Shown one piece after another: positions 44,238-56,057 of a stretch of DNA of 64,000 nt. Location of the stretch: contig CAMPJJ010000018.1 in assembly GCA_946886855.1 (NCBI GenBank), forward strand, positions 6,431-70,430. The letters are read 5' to 3'. The stretch's first letter is position 1. Every line of letters starts with the position of its first letter. Position numbers and translations under genes: made by a program. The notes beneath the pieces are model-generated. The model saw nothing but the letters and a program-made list of their open reading frames with translations. It did not search any database and was not told the origin of the DNA. Source of the stretch: an uncultured Roseateles sp. (GTDB lineage Bacteria > Pseudomonadota > Gammaproteobacteria > Burkholderiales > Burkholderiaceae).

Positions 44238-45485
44238 TCAACCCAGACGTGCCGCAGCCTCGTAGCAGCGGGCACGGCGTTCGGCGTCGTCGTCCTGGTC
44301 AGCCATCTCCGCGAGTCGCAGCCAGCTGCGGCGGCGCGCATTGGCGGTCAATTCGCGATCTTCGGCCGCCTGCTCCAACATCAGGCGGGCCTTGCCCCAC
44401 AGCTGGCGCTCCGCGAGCGCATGTCCCAGCGCGAGGGCCATCGTGCCGTCGCGCGGGAAGCGCAGCACCGCGCCCTCCAGGCGCTGCAGCCATTCCGGCC
44501 CCAGTCCGGGCATGCACAGCACCAGCGCCTCGGCCAGCGCATGGCGCTCGTCGGCGCCCTGCTCCGCGATCGATTCCCAGAACGGCCGCAGCCAGCCGCG
44601 CCCGTCCTCCGGCGCGCCCAGGCTGGCCGCGCAGTTCGCCGCGCGCGACGCGACGAACACATCGCGCCGGTCCGAGGCGTCCAGCTGTTGCCAGATGCCG
44701 CGCAGCTGGTCGATGTCGCGGGCGGTGTCCAGCGCCTCGCATGCTAGCGAGCGCAGCAGGCCTTGCGCGGCCGATTTCGAGAAGCCCTGGTGCTTGGCCA
44801 GCAGGCGCGCGGTGCGCAGCGCCTCGAGCGGCTCATGCGCCAGGCGGCTGCCCTGCAACTTGAGTCGCAGCGCCTGCGTGCGGCGCGCGACACCCGGCGT
44901 CAGCTCGCCCAGCAGGCCGAGCGCGCGCGTCGCGTCGCGGTCGTCGAGGGCCCATTCCGCGGCCAGCAGTCTGGCGCCCTCTTCCTGCACCCGGGCTCCG
45001 GCCGACGTCGCCGCCACTTGAAGGGCCTGGCGCAGATGCTCGTCCCGATTGCGCCGGTCCTGCAGCTTGTGGGCGCTCTGCGCGGCCACCAGGTGCGCCA
45101 GCGCCATGAAGGCGCCATCCTGCGCCAGATCGGGCGTCTGCACCTGGATGGCGAGCGCGCGCTGCGCCGCCTTCTGCGCCCGGCTGTAGCGGGCGCCGAA
45201 ATACTCCGCCCAGGCCTCGCGCAAGGCGACCTGCGCGCTGCGTTCACGCTGGGCCATGCGCCACAGCCGCGCGCGCTTGGGCAGCGTCAGCAGCGCGTCC
45301 AGCGTCTGCATCAGCGTCATCAGCGCGAAGCAGCCGCCCACCAGCAGCAGCAGGAAGAGATTCAGCGACAGGTCCATGCGCCAGCCGCGCCAATAGAAGC
45401 TGGCCAGGCCGTCGTTGTTGCCCAGCGTCAATGCCGCGACCACGGCCGCGACGAACAGCAGCACCAGCCAGATCACCATGCGCAC
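44238..45485 (-). CDS. hemY: HemY-like membrane protein with TPR region
   Basis: 415 residues. Two N-terminal membrane helices (about 3-22 and 39-62) include LTLGNNDGLASFYW, typical of proteobacterial HemY. A long cytoplasmic helical repeat region of TPR type follows. Its precise role is unclear, but it is consistently linked to heme synthesis genes. The GTG at 45485 is preferred to the ATG at 45479 because GGAG lies six bases before it. It is the last gene of hemC-hemD-hemX-hemY, 10 bp after hemX. Confidence 0.88.
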   Translation of the reverse strand: MRMVIWLVLLFVAAVVAALTLGNNDGLASFYWRGWRMDLSLNLFLLLLVGGCFALMTLMQTLDALLTLPKRARLWRMAQRERSAQVALREAWAEYFGARYSRAQKAAQRALAIQVQTPDLAQDGAFMALAHLVAAQSAHKLQDRRNRDEHLRQALQVAATSAGARVQEEGARLLAAEWALDDRDATRALGLLGELTPGVARRTQALRLKLQGSRLAHEPLEALRTARLLAKHQGFSKSAAQGLLRSLACEALDTARDIDQLRGIWQQLDASDRRDVFVASRAANCAASLGAPEDGRGWLRPFWESIAEQGADERHALAEALVLCMPGLGPEWLQRLEGAVLRFPRDGTMALALGHALAERQLWGKARLMLEQAAEDRELTANARRRSWLRLAEMADQDDDAERRARCYEAAARLG

Positions 45486-45495
45486 GGCGATCTCC

Positions 45496-46671
45496 TCAGC
45501 GCGCGACCGCGCTCAGCGCGGCCAGCGTGTCGTCGGGGCGCGGCACGGTCACCTGCCGGGACTGGCCCTGCACCTGACGCAGCAGCTCCGTCGTCTGGGT
45601 CAGCTTGCGCGAGCGGGCGTCGAAGTAGCGGTCCAGCATCGCCTGCGCCTCGCGCAGGTCGACCTGCGCGGTGTCGAACTGACGGCTCAGCAGCGCCAGC
45701 CGGGCGTTCAGCAGCCGCAGCTTGAGGTTCTCCCGGAGGAAGAAGGACTGCTCGGGCGCGATCAGCGCCGCTTCCGGATGGTCGATGCGCGTGACGCGCA
45801 GCAGGCCGCGGGCCTCGCGCCAGATGTCGCCGGACAGCGTCGTCCAGCGATCGCCGGCCTGGTCCCAGAGACGGGTCCACCAGCCGGGTTCGCCGTCGCC
45901 GGCGGCCTGCGACGCGGCGGCCGAGGCGCCGGAGGCGGGCTTGCGCGGCGCGCCGGGCTTCGCGGTGGCGGACGACGGGGTCGGGTGTTGCGCGAGGGGC
46001 GCGGCAGGCGCGACGGCGCCCGCCGGATCCTGCCCGGGCTGGGCGACGGCCAGCAGCGGGAGGTCGTCGACCTGGCGCACCACCTCGTCCAGCTTGATCG
46101 TCAGCGTCGACACGTCGACCACGCTGACCGCCTTGATGCGCTCCAGGTCCCGCGTCACCGCGCGGCGGACGCCCTCCAGGCGCGGCTGCTTGTAACGGCC
46201 CAGCCGCTCGTCGGCCTGGCGCAACGCGGCCACCAGCGGCTCCGCGCTGCCGGTGATCGTGCTCTGCTGCATGGCCACGCGCAGCGAGGCCTCGATGTCG
46301 CCGACCACGTTCTCGTCCCGCGAGCGGTTCATCGACTGCATCAGCGTCTCGAGCTGCTCGCGCTGCACGGCCACCTCCGACAGCCGCGCATCCACCAGCG
46401 CGACCTTGGCCGCGGTGTCGCGGCTGAGGTCCTGCGCCTGGCGCGCCTGGTCGCGGGCGATGTTGGCCTCGCTCTGGCTGCTGTCCTGGCGCCGGACGAG
46501 TTCCTGTTCGACCTGCTTGAGTCGCTGCTGGCTCTGCCAGGCCAGGCCGAGGGCCAGCAGGGCCACCAGACCGACGCAGGCCACGACGGCCTGGGTCAAG
46601 GTGGCGCCGGATTGCCGGGCGGGCTTGTGGGGCGACGGAACGTCGGCCGCTGGGGTGGTGGTCTCGCTCAC
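45496..46671 (-). CDS. hemX: HemX-like membrane protein (uroporphyrinogen-III C-methyltransferase annotation)
   Basis: 391 residues with one membrane helix (about residues 27-46), a coiled-coil stretch of about 90 residues and a HemX domain (LTIKLDEVVRQVDDLPL, then RVTRIDHPEAALIAPEQSFFLRENLKLRLLNARLALL region). Such proteins are often called methyltransferases but lack the SAM fold, so a scaffold role is more likely. A Pro/Ala-rich linker splits the domain. GTG at 46671 overlaps the hemD stop in GTGA. Confidence 0.85.
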   Translation of the reverse strand: MSETTTPAADVPSPHKPARQSGATLTQAVVACVGLVALLALGLAWQSQQRLKQVEQELVRRQDSSQSEANIARDQARQAQDLSRDTAAKVALVDARLSEVAVQREQLETLMQSMNRSRDENVVGDIEASLRVAMQQSTITGSAEPLVAALRQADERLGRYKQPRLEGVRRAVTRDLERIKAVSVVDVSTLTIKLDEVVRQVDDLPLLAVAQPGQDPAGAVAPAAPLAQHPTPSSATAKPGAPRKPASGASAAASQAAGDGEPGWWTRLWDQAGDRWTTLSGDIWREARGLLRVTRIDHPEAALIAPEQSFFLRENLKLRLLNARLALLSRQFDTAQVDLREAQAMLDRYFDARSRKLTQTTELLRQVQGQSRQVTVPRPDDTLAALSAVAR

Positions 46672-47522
46672 GACGACGATTCTAGGGTGGACCCTGACAG
46701 CAGCCGGAACCCGGCCGCGACGGCCTCCGCATCCGGTCGCACCAAAACCACATGCCCCACCCCGAGGGCTTGCGCGCGGACGGCAATGCGCTCGTGCGTG
46801 GCCAGCGCCAGCACGCGCTCCCAACGGGGGGGGCGCGGGCTGTCCGCTCCCCCAACGGAATCGCCCCCGCGCGTCCCCTTTTCGAGGGCCTCCAGGTGGC
46901 CGATGGCCTCCGAACTGCTGAACAGCCACACGTGACGCTCCGGCTCGCCGAGCGCGGTGCGCAGCAGCGCATCGGTCTGCGCCGACAGCCGGGGGCAGCT
47001 GCGGCGGTAGACGCTGACGGCGGCCACCTCGGCGCCCGCTTCGCGCAGCCGGTCGCCCAGCCATTCGCGTCCGCCGTCGCCGCGCACCAGCAGCGCGCGA
47101 CGACCCGACCAGTCCGCGCCCGCGACGCGGGCCAGCTCAGGCCACAGGTGTTCTGAGTCGAGGCTGTCGGACGCCGCCGGCGGCTGGACGAGCCGCGCCG
47201 CCGGCACGCCACGCTCGATCAGCGCCCGCGCGCTGCCCGGGCCGACGGTCGCCGCCCAGGTCCGCGCGGGCCAGACGGCGTCGGCAGGTCGGTGGTCGAA
47301 GAACTGCTCGACGGCATTCGGACTGACGAACATCGCCAGGTCCATCGCCGGCAAGGCCGACCACGCGGCCGCGATGGGCGCCGGGTCGCCGGCAGGTTCG
47401 ATGTCGATCAGCGGCAGCGAGACGGTCGGCACCCCCAAAGCGGCCATGCGCCGCGCCCATTCATCGGCCTGCGCCCGCGGGCGGGTCAGCAACAGCCGGA
47501 CCGGGGCGACGGCGCCCGGCAT
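46668..47522 (-). CDS. hemD: Uroporphyrinogen-III synthase
   Basis: 284 residues forming the two-lobed HemD fold. The sequence opens LLLTRPRAQADEWARRM and has MFVSPNAVEQFF, TVGPGSARAL and VWLFSSSEAIGHLEAL, all characteristic positions. It cyclises and flips ring D of hydroxymethylbilane. Near residue 230 there is a short Gly/Asp/Pro insert next to a run of eight G in the DNA. Start and stop overlap neighbours (TGATG with hemC, GTGA with hemX). Confidence 0.9.
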   Translation of the reverse strand: MPGAVAPVRLLLTRPRAQADEWARRMAALGVPTVSLPLIDIEPAGDPAPIAAAWSALPAMDLAMFVSPNAVEQFFDHRPADAVWPARTWAATVGPGSARALIERGVPAARLVQPPAASDSLDSEHLWPELARVAGADWSGRRALLVRGDGGREWLGDRLREAGAEVAAVSVYRRSCPRLSAQTDALLRTALGEPERHVWLFSSSEAIGHLEALEKGTRGGDSVGGADSPRPPRWERVLALATHERIAVRAQALGVGHVVLVRPDAEAVAAGFRLLSGSTLESSS

Positions 47523-48451
47523 CAGACGTCCTTCAGGTACTCGACGGCCCCGAGTTCGCGCAGCGCCGAGGCGGCCGAGATGCCCAGGGCTTCCGCGGCG
47601 CCGAGGTCCGCCACCGCCGCCTGCGCGCCCGCCCGCAGCAGCGCGCGTTCCGGTTCGATCGGATGCCCCAATGCGACGGACAGGCTCAGTTCGCCGCCGG
47701 CGGTCCAGACCGCATGGGCGGCCAGCGGCATCGAGCAACTGCCGCCCAGCGCGCGCGAGACCGCGCGTTCCGCCGCCGTGGCCAGCCAGGTCGGCCGGTG
47801 CACCAGCGCGTCCAGATGGTCCGCCAGCGGCGCCTGGCCGGCGCGGATCTCGATGCCCAGCGCGCCCTGCCCGGCGCAGGGGATCATCTCGTCGACGCCG
47901 AAGTACTGGCGGATGCGACCGTCCAGGTTCAGGCGCTTCAGCCCGGCGGCGGCGAGCACGATCGCGTCGTACTGGCCCTCGTCGAGCTTGCGCAGCCGCG
48001 TGTCGAGGTTGCCGCGCAGCGGCTCGATGCGCAGGTCCGGCCGCAGGTTCTTCAGCTGCGTCACGCGGCGCAGGCTGGACGTGCCCACGCAGGCGCCCTG
48101 CGGCAGCGCGGCGAGGCTGTCGAAGGTCGACGACACCAGCGCGTCGCGCGGGTCCTCGCGCTCCAGCACCGCCGCGAGCACGAAGCCCTCGGGCAGTTCC
48201 ATCGGCACGTCCTTCAGCGAATGCACGGCGAGCTGCGCGCGGCCGTCCTCCAGCGCGGTCTCCAGTTCCTTCACGAACAGGCCCTTGCCGCCGACCTTGG
48301 ACAGCGTGCGGTCCAGGATCTGGTCGCCCCGCGTGGTCATGCCGAGCAGCCGCACCTCGAGGCCGCGCGCCTGGAGCAGCGCCTGCACATGTTCCGCCTG
48401 CCAGAGGGCCAGCCGGCTCTCGCGGGTGGCGATCACGAATTCTTGCTTCAT
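47522..48451 (-). CDS. hemC: Porphobilinogen deaminase (hydroxymethylbilane synthase)
   Basis: 309 residues. It joins four porphobilinogens into hydroxymethylbilane. Motifs include [25 protein letters not shown] and GTSSLRR. The dipyrromethane-cofactor cysteine is Cys239 in [15 protein letters not shown] at 48451 begins the fold. It is the first gene of hemCDXY and divergent from ppc across 224 bp, which must hold both promoters. Confidence 0.95.
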   Translation of the reverse strand: MKQEFVIATRESRLALWQAEHVQALLQARGLEVRLLGMTTRGDQILDRTLSKVGGKGLFVKELETALEDGRAQLAVHSLKDVPMELPEGFVLAAVLEREDPRDALVSSTFDSLAALPQGACVGTSSLRRVTQLKNLRPDLRIEPLRGNLDTRLRKLDEGQYDAIVLAAAGLKRLNLDGRIRQYFGVDEMIPCAGQGALGIEIRAGQAPLADHLDALVHRPTWLATAAERAVSRALGGSCSMPLAAHAVWTAGGELSLSVALGHPIEPERALLRAGAQAAVADLGAAEALGISAASALRELGAVEYLKDV

Positions 48452-48675
48452 GGGCCGGCATGCTAGCCGAGCGGCGCCCGCTGTCGTCCCTCGGCGGAGG
48501 GAAGCTCGTTTGCCGCGAAGCGAGGCTTGCGCGATCCCGGAGCAAATCCCTGCGGATCGCGGCGCCCGCGCCACGCCCACGGGCGAGCCGCGCACGAAGA
48601 AACTGCTAAAGTCAACCGAAGGTAACTTCGTTACATCACGCCCCTCCCCGGGTCCCTGACGAACCTCACGCCGCC

Positions 48676-51600
48676 ATGCCCGCCAGCACCCCGTCCGCCG
48701 CCGCCAAGTCCCGCACGACGTCCCGCACGACCTCCCGCACCCAGGCCGGTGCCAAGCCGGCCGCAACACCTGCCCCCCGGACGACGCCGAAGCCGGCCGG
48801 CCAGGCGGTCGCCAAGTCCGCCGCCAAGTCCCTCGCCAAGTCCGCCGCCAAGCCCCCCCGCAAGGGGGCGAGCGCCCCCCGCTCGATCAAGACGATCAAG
48901 GACAAGAACCAGCCGCTGATGGATGACATCCGCCTGCTGGGTCGCATCCTGGGCGAGGTGATCCGCGAACAGGAGGGCCGCGAGGCCTACGAACTGGTGG
49001 AGCGTGTGCGACAGCTGTCGGTCGCCTTCCGCCTGAAGCGCGATGCGCAGGCCGGCAAGCAGATGGACAAGCTGCTCAAGGGCCTGTCGGGCGAGCAGAC
49101 GGTGAGCGTGATCCGCGCGTTCAGCTATTTCTCCCACCTGGCCAACATCGCGGAGGACCGCCACCACGTCCGCCGCCGCGAGGTGCACGAGCGCGAGGGC
49201 TCGCTGCAGGCGGGCTCGCTGGGGTATGCGCTGGAGCGCCTGTTCGATGCCGGCGTGCGGCCGGCGGAAGTCGCGAAGACGCTGGCCCACGGCTTCGTCT
49301 CGCCGGTGCTGACGGCCCATCCGACCGAGGTGCAACGCAAGAGCATCCTGGACGCCGAGCGCGCCGTGGCCGAACTGGTCGGCGCGCGCGACCGCCTGCA
49401 CACCGAGCGCGAACTGGCCGCGAACGAACTCCTGATCCGCGCCCGCGTCACGCAGCTGTGGCAGACGCGGATGCTGCGCTACTCGAAGCTGACCGTGGCC
49501 GACGAGATCGAGAACGCACTGAGCTACTACCACGCGACCTTCCTGCGCGAGATCCCCAAGCTCTACACCGAGCTGGAGGAAGCGCTGCCGGGCGAGGACG
49601 TGCCGCCCTTCCTGCGCATGGGCCAATGGATCGGCGGCGACCGCGACGGCAATCCGAATGTCACCGCCGACACGATGCGGCTCGCGCTGCGCCGCCAGAG
49701 CGAGCTGGCGCTGCGCCACTACCTGACCGAGCTGCACGAGCTGGGCGCGGAGCTGTCGATCTCGCTGCGCCTGGCCGGCGTCACGCCGGCGATGCAGGCC
49801 TTGGCCGAGCGCAGTCCCGACCAGAACGAACACCGGATGGACGAGCCCTACCGGCGCGCGCTGACCGGCATGTACGCGCGCCTGGCCGCGACCCTCGAAT
49901 CGCTGACCGGCACCGAGGCGTTGCGCCACGCGGTCGCGCCGCAGGATCCCTACCTGTCGCCCGAGGACCTGCTGGCGGACCTGCGCGTGATCCAGGACTC
50001 GCTGGAGAGCCATCACGCGCACGCGCTGATCGCGCCGCGGCTCAAGCCGCTGATCCGCGCGGTGCAGGTCTTCGGCTTCCACCTCGCGACGCTGGACCTG
50101 CGCCAGAGCAGCGACCAGCACGAACTCACCGTCGTCGAGCTGCTGAAGCAGGCGCGCGTCTGCGAGGACTACTCGGCCCTGGGCGAGCAGGAGCGTCGCG
50201 CGCTGCTGATCGACCTGCTGAACCAGACGCGCCCGTTGCGCGTGCTGGGCGCCGAGTACAGCGAGCGCACGCTGGGCGAGCTCGCGATCTTCGAGACGGC
50301 GCGCGAGTCGCTGAAGCGCTTCGGCCGCGAGGCGCTGCGCCACTACATCATTTCGCACACCGAGGACGTCAGCGACCTGCTGGAAGTGCAGCTGCTGCTC
50401 AAGGAAGTCGGCCTGCTGCGCGGCACGCTCGACGGCGACGCGGTCAGCGACCTGATCGTGGTGCCGCTGTTCGAGACCATCGCCGACCTGCGCAACGCGC
50501 CCGGCATCATGCGCGGCTTCTACGAGCTGCCCGGCATGGCCGCGCTGGTGCGCCGCTCCGGCGGCGAGCAGGACATCATGCTGGGCTACTCCGACTCCAA
50601 CAAGGACGGCGGCGTGTTCACCAGCAGCTGGGAGCTGTACCGCGCCGAGATCGCGCTGGTGCAGCTCTTCGACGAGCTGCGCCAGCAGGGACCGCTGACG
50701 CTGCGCCTGTTCCACGGCCGCGGCGGCACGGTGGGCCGCGGCGGCGGTCCGAGCTACCAGGCCATCCTCGCGCAGCCGCCCGGCACGGTGAACGGCCAGA
50801 TCCGGCTGACCGAACAGGGCGAGGTCATCAACTCCAAGTACGCCAATCCCGAGATCGGCCGGCGCAACCTGGAGACGCTGGTCGCCGCGACGCTCGAGGC
50901 CACGCTGCTGCATCCGACCAAGACGGCGCCGCAGGCCTTCATGACCGCGGCGCAGGCGCTCTCGGACGCGAGCTTCGCCGCCTACCGCGGCCTGGTCTAC
51001 GACACGCCGGGCTTCGCCGACTTCTTCTTCGCCACGACGCCGATCCGCGAGATCGCCGAGCTCAACATCGGCTCGCGTCCCGCCTCGCGCAAGGCGACTC
51101 GCGCGATCGAGGACCTGCGGGCGATCCCCTGGGGCTTCAGCTGGGGCCAGTCGCGCATCACGCTGCCGGGCTGGTGCGGCTTCGGTTCGGGCGTCCAGGA
51201 CTTCCTGGGCAATGGCAATGGCAAGGGCAATGGCAAGGACGGGGCGGCCCGCGACGAGAAGCTGGCGCTGCTCAAGCGCATGCACAAGCAGTGGCCATTC
51301 TTCAAGACGCTGCTGTCCAACCTGGACATGGTGCTGGCCAAGGCCGACCTCGACATCGCGCGCCGCTACCTGGAGCTGGTCGAGGACAAGCGCCTGGCCA
51401 AGCGGATCTTCGGCGCCATCGAGGCCGAATTCGCGCGCACCGAGGAAGCGATCGCGCTCATCACCGGCGAGAGCGGCCGGCTCGCGGCCAATCCGGCCCT
51501 GGCACGGTCGATCGAACACCGCTTCCCCTACATCGATCCGCTCAACCACCTGCAGGTCGAGCTGATGCGGCGCTACCGCGCGATCCCGGCGGAGAAACGC

Positions 51601-51687
51601 GCGGAGGATCCGCGGCTGGAACGCGTCCAGCGCGGCATCCATCTCTCCATCAACGGCATCGCGGCGGGCTTGCGCAACACCGGCTGA
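48676..51687 (+). CDS. ppc: Phosphoenolpyruvate carboxylase
   Basis: 1003 residues, longer than the usual 880-930. It carboxylates PEP to oxaloacetate, replenishing the TCA cycle. Catalytic His215 is in [24 protein letters not shown] and [19 protein letters not shown] are the other active-site loops, and the C-terminus ends RNTG. The extra length is an Ala/Lys/Thr/Pro-rich N-terminal extension of about 75 residues made partly of 12-bp repeats, plus an Asn-Gly-Lys insert near residue 850. Both look like repeat expansions. The ATG at 48676 is the only sensible start before the extension. Confidence 0.94.
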   Translation: MPASTPSAAAKSRTTSRTTSRTQAGAKPAATPAPRTTPKPAGQAVAKSAAKSLAKSAAKPPRKGASAPRSIKTIKDKNQPLMDDIRLLGRILGEVIREQEGREAYELVERVRQLSVAFRLKRDAQAGKQMDKLLKGLSGEQTVSVIRAFSYFSHLANIAEDRHHVRRREVHEREGSLQAGSLGYALERLFDAGVRPAEVAKTLAHGFVSPVLTAHPTEVQRKSILDAERAVAELVGARDRLHTERELAANELLIRARVTQLWQTRMLRYSKLTVADEIENALSYYHATFLREIPKLYTELEEALPGEDVPPFLRMGQWIGGDRDGNPNVTADTMRLALRRQSELALRHYLTELHELGAELSISLRLAGVTPAMQALAERSPDQNEHRMDEPYRRALTGMYARLAATLESLTGTEALRHAVAPQDPYLSPEDLLADLRVIQDSLESHHAHALIAPRLKPLIRAVQVFGFHLATLDLRQSSDQHELTVVELLKQARVCEDYSALGEQERRALLIDLLNQTRPLRVLGAEYSERTLGELAIFETARESLKRFGREALRHYIISHTEDVSDLLEVQLLLKEVGLLRGTLDGDAVSDLIVVPLFETIADLRNAPGIMRGFYELPGMAALVRRSGGEQDIMLGYSDSNKDGGVFTSSWELYRAEIALVQLFDELRQQGPLTLRLFHGRGGTVGRGGGPSYQAILAQPPGTVNGQIRLTEQGEVINSKYANPEIGRRNLETLVAATLEATLLHPTKTAPQAFMTAAQALSDASFAAYRGLVYDTPGFADFFFATTPIREIAELNIGSRPASRKATRAIEDLRAIPWGFSWGQSRITLPGWCGFGSGVQDFLGNGNGKGNGKDGAARDEKLALLKRMHKQWPFFKTLLSNLDMVLAKADLDIARRYLELVEDKRLAKRIFGAIEAEFARTEEAIALITGESGRLAANPALARSIEHRFPYIDPLNHLQVELMRRYRAIPAEKRAEDPRLERVQRGIHLSINGIAAGLRNTG
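48709..48858. repeat. 12-bp repeat arrays in the ppc N-terminal extension
   Basis: tcccgcacgacg-type units at 48709, 48721 and 48733 and gccaagtccgcc-type units at 48811, 48823, 48835 and 48847 build Ser-Arg-Thr-Thr and Ala-Lys-Ser-Ala peptides. Confidence 0.85.
51208..51237. repeat. 6-bp in-frame repeats inside ppc
   Basis: Alternating ggcaat and ggcaag units give Gly-Asn and Gly-Lys pairs in a loop about 150 residues from the C-terminus. Confidence 0.85.
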
Positions 51688-51706
51688 GGTCGCGCGGGCT
51701 GGTGCG

Positions 51707-52534
51707 TCAGCGCTGGCCTGCCAGGGCCTCCCGCACGGCGGCGACCTGCCGTCTCGAGACGGCGAGCCACTCGTTGACATGGGCGATCCGGACGGCCCAG
51801 CCGAGTTCCCCGCCGTTGTCCCCGTCGCCATCGGCCGGGCCGTCGGTGGGCACGTGGCGCTCGAGCTCGCGCACCGCCGACCGCGCGACCAGCGCGTTGC
51901 GGTGGACCCGCAGGAAGCGGTCGCCCAGGCGTTGTTCCAGATCGCTCAGCGAGCCGTCCATGACATGGCTCTGCGTCGCCGTGCGCAGCGTCAGGTACTT
52001 GAGCTCGGCCTTGAAGTAGAGGACCTCCGAAAGCGGCACCCGCAGCAGCCGTCCGCGCTCGGTGATGTTGATGACGGGCGCCTCGCTGCCCGGCGACGAC
52101 GCCGGGCCGTGGACCTCGCGCTCCTCGCGCGCCTTGGCGGCGGACCGCTCGTCGAGCCGCTGCACCGCCCGCGCCAGGCTGGCCTGCAGCCGCTCGCGCC
52201 GCACCGGCTTGGTCAGGTAGTCCAGCGCCTCCAGCTCGAAGGCCAGCAGCGCGTGCTGCGCGTGGGCCGTGACGAACACGATGGCCGGCGCGAACGGCCG
52301 GCCGCGCAGCGCCTGCGCCAGCCCCAGCCCGTCCAGGCCCGGCATCTGCACGTCGAGCAGGATCAGGTCGCAGGCATGGTCCTTGAGCCACGCCAGCGCC
52401 TGATCGCCGCTGCCGGCCTCGGCGACGACCTCGGCGCGCGGCTCCTCGTTGGCCTCGACCAGGCCGCGCAGACGCAGCCGCGCCAGCGGCTCGTCGTCGA
52501 CGATCAAGACCCTCAGCGGCGGATGCGTCAGCAT
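51707..52534 (-). CDS. algR: AlgR-type LytTR response regulator
   Basis: 275 residues: receiver domain with Asp61 in LLDVQMPG and Lys in LTKPVRRERL, then a LytTR domain (VPLSEVLYFKAELKYLTLRT, FLRVHRNALVAR). The gene order argH / kinase / regulator next to hemC-hemD is the same as around algR in Pseudomonas, which supports the name. It is transcribed with the kinase gene upstream. Targets here are unknown. Convergent with ppc. Confidence 0.88.
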   Translation of the reverse strand: MLTHPPLRVLIVDDEPLARLRLRGLVEANEEPRAEVVAEAGSGDQALAWLKDHACDLILLDVQMPGLDGLGLAQALRGRPFAPAIVFVTAHAQHALLAFELEALDYLTKPVRRERLQASLARAVQRLDERSAAKAREEREVHGPASSPGSEAPVINITERGRLLRVPLSEVLYFKAELKYLTLRTATQSHVMDGSLSDLEQRLGDRFLRVHRNALVARSAVRELERHVPTDGPADGDGDNGGELGWAVRIAHVNEWLAVSRRQVAAVREALAGQR

Positions 52535-52559
52535 GTCTTTCCCTCCCGTCCTGTTGTTG

Positions 52560-53768
52560 TCATCGCGGCATCACGATGCGCACCACGAAACGCCCTTCGC
52601 CCGGCCCGGCCTCCAGCCGCGCCGCCACGTCGTGCATCAGCCGCAGCCGCTGCCGCACGTTGCGCAGCGCCAGTCCATGCCCCTTGCCGCGCGAGGGCAG
52701 GCCGACCGTGTTGACGACGCGGATCTCGATCTCGCTGCCGCGCGCCCGCGTGACGATGTCGACATCGCCGCCGCCGTCGTTGGGCTCGATGCCGTGGCGC
52801 ACGGCGTTCTCCACCAGCGGCTGCAGCAGCAGCGGCGGCACGCGCGCTTCCGCCGCGTGCGGATCCAGCTGCCAATGCACGCGCAGCCGGTCGCCGAAGC
52901 GCAGCTGCTCGATCGCCAGATAACGTCGGGCCAGTTCGACCTCCTGGTCGAGCCGCACGCCCTCGGCCGTCGGCCCGGCGTCCGCCAGCGCCACGCGGAA
53001 CAGCTCGGCCAGATCCTCGAGCACCTCCTCGGCGCGGTTCGGATCGACGCGCACCAGCGCGATCGCGGTATTCAGCGTGTTGAAGAGGAAGTGCGGCCGG
53101 ATGCGCGATTGCAGTTCCACCAGCCGCGCCAGCGCATCGGCGGGCGCCTGCGCGCGCTCGCGCAGCTTCAGCCATCCGAGCAGCACACCCGCCGCCAGCG
53201 CGCCCGCCAGCACCGCCGCGGTGCGTTGCAGCGTGCCGAGCGCGCCGATGTCCACCGCTTCCAGCAGGAGCGCGCCGCCGTGGGCGCAGGCCGCGCCGAG
53301 CGAGATCGGCAGCGTCCACTGCGCCCATTCGGGCAGCCGCGCCAGCAGGCGCTTGGATGCGCACACGATCAGCAGCCAGGCCAGGACGCCGCTGAGCGCC
53401 GCGACCGACGCGCCGCCCATCGACCACGCCCACTGCCCGGTCGTCTCGGAGGTCATCGCCAGTCCCAGCGAGAGCACCAGCTGCACACCCAGCACGGCGC
53501 GCAACACCAGGCCGACGTGGCAGACGTCGAAGCGGCGCTGCGCGTCGATCAGCCGCGGCGGCTCGACCGGCCGCGCGTCCAGCCGGGTCTCCTCCCAGGC
53601 GGGCTGCAAGGACATCGGCCGGCTGTCCAAGGGCTGCGTGCTCATGGGTTGGGTCGTCGGCGCGCGCGTGTCCAATGTGTCCATCGCCTCGCCGCCTTCG
53701 TGCGGCGGCTGGGTCGACCGCCAGGAATCCGTCCCCGGCGCGCGCCCTCTCGTTGCCTTCGTGGCCAT
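52560..53768 (-). CDS. algZ: AlgZ/FimS-type sensor histidine kinase
   Basis: 402 residues. A polar N-terminal part of about 80 residues with a TQP/SRP-like low-complexity stretch precedes about four membrane helices. The His_kinase domain has His226 in RIRPHFLFNTL and the ATPase has LVENAVRHGIEPNDGGG. The start at 53768 has GGAGG six bases upstream. The partner is the AlgR-type regulator 25 bp downstream. It is divergent from argH. Confidence 0.87.
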   Translation of the reverse strand: MATKATRGRAPGTDSWRSTQPPHEGGEAMDTLDTRAPTTQPMSTQPLDSRPMSLQPAWEETRLDARPVEPPRLIDAQRRFDVCHVGLVLRAVLGVQLVLSLGLAMTSETTGQWAWSMGGASVAALSGVLAWLLIVCASKRLLARLPEWAQWTLPISLGAACAHGGALLLEAVDIGALGTLQRTAAVLAGALAAGVLLGWLKLRERAQAPADALARLVELQSRIRPHFLFNTLNTAIALVRVDPNRAEEVLEDLAELFRVALADAGPTAEGVRLDQEVELARRYLAIEQLRFGDRLRVHWQLDPHAAEARVPPLLLQPLVENAVRHGIEPNDGGGDVDIVTRARGSEIEIRVVNTVGLPSRGKGHGLALRNVRQRLRLMHDVAARLEAGPGEGRFVVRIVMPR

Positions 53769-53930
53769 CGGATCCTCCCGTCGCCGCACTGTCCTGCCCT
53801 CTGAAGCAGCCCCTCGGGCACCCCGGTGGCGCCCCCTTTAGAATCGGCGGCTCATTCTCACCCAGGCGTCCGGCCGCTTCCTATGCGGACACGCCCGGGG
53901 CGCCGCGAAGTCGTAACGCCTTGCAAGCCG

Positions 53931-55424
<1,494 letters not shown>

Positions 55425-55426
55425 GC

Positions 55427-55930
55427 ATGAGCGCCCTGGCCTGGACCGACGAGCTCGTGCTGAATCAGCCGGAGCTCGACCACACGCACGAAGAATTCGT
55501 CGCGCTGCTGAACCGCTACGCCGACACGCTCGATCGCGGCGAGGACGCGCTGCCGGCGTTCAAGGAACTGCTGGCCCACACGGAGGAGCACTTCGCGATG
55601 GAGGAGCGCTGGATGGCGGCCACCGGCTTCGAGCCGGAGAACTGCCACAGCAGCCAGCATGCGATGGTGCTGAACGTGATGCGCGAGGTGGTGCGCTACG
55701 CCGAGGACCTCGGCGACCGCGAGCCGCTGGCGATCGTGCGCACGGAGCTGTCGCAGTGGTTCCCCGGTCACGCGGAGATGATGGACGCGGCGCTGGTCTA
55801 CACGATGGAACAACGCGGCTTCGATCCGAAGACCGGCGAATGCCGCGATCCGATCCAGGCGTCGGCGTCGTCCGATCCCAAGACGGAGGACAGCGTGTCG
55901 GCCTGCGGGTCGACGAGCTGCGGACACTGA
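55427..55930 (+). CDS. Bacteriohemerythrin
   Basis: A 167-residue single-domain hemerythrin. All expected di-iron ligands can be placed: His21, His55, Glu59, His74, His78, His115 and Asp120. It binds oxygen and may act in oxygen sensing, storage or supply. Two bases separate it from argH, so the two are co-transcribed. The C-terminal about 35 residues are a polar tail with CGSTSCGH, which could bind metal. Confidence 0.9.
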   Translation: MSALAWTDELVLNQPELDHTHEEFVALLNRYADTLDRGEDALPAFKELLAHTEEHFAMEERWMAATGFEPENCHSSQHAMVLNVMREVVRYAEDLGDREPLAIVRTELSQWFPGHAEMMDAALVYTMEQRGFDPKTGECRDPIQASASSDPKTEDSVSACGSTSCGH

Positions 55931-56057
55931 CGCCCTGCCTGGCCGTCGTCGCCGTCGCCATCGTCGTCGTCCGATCGACGAGGTCCCTGCCCGCAATCCG
56001 CAGCGGCTCCCGGCCTGCTGACAGCGAGTGTCAGCCGACACGCTCACAATCCTTCGC

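Noticed and set aside
46826..46833. Run of eight G in hemD as a possible phase-variation tract
   Set aside because: hemD is expected to be essential for heme synthesis, so on/off switching is unlikely, and a run of eight G is not rare at this GC content.
48631..51831. A 1066-codon open frame antisense to ppc
   Set aside because: It covers a clear PEP carboxylase gene exactly, has Arg/Gln/His-rich composition without domains, and is the usual shadow of high-GC codon use.
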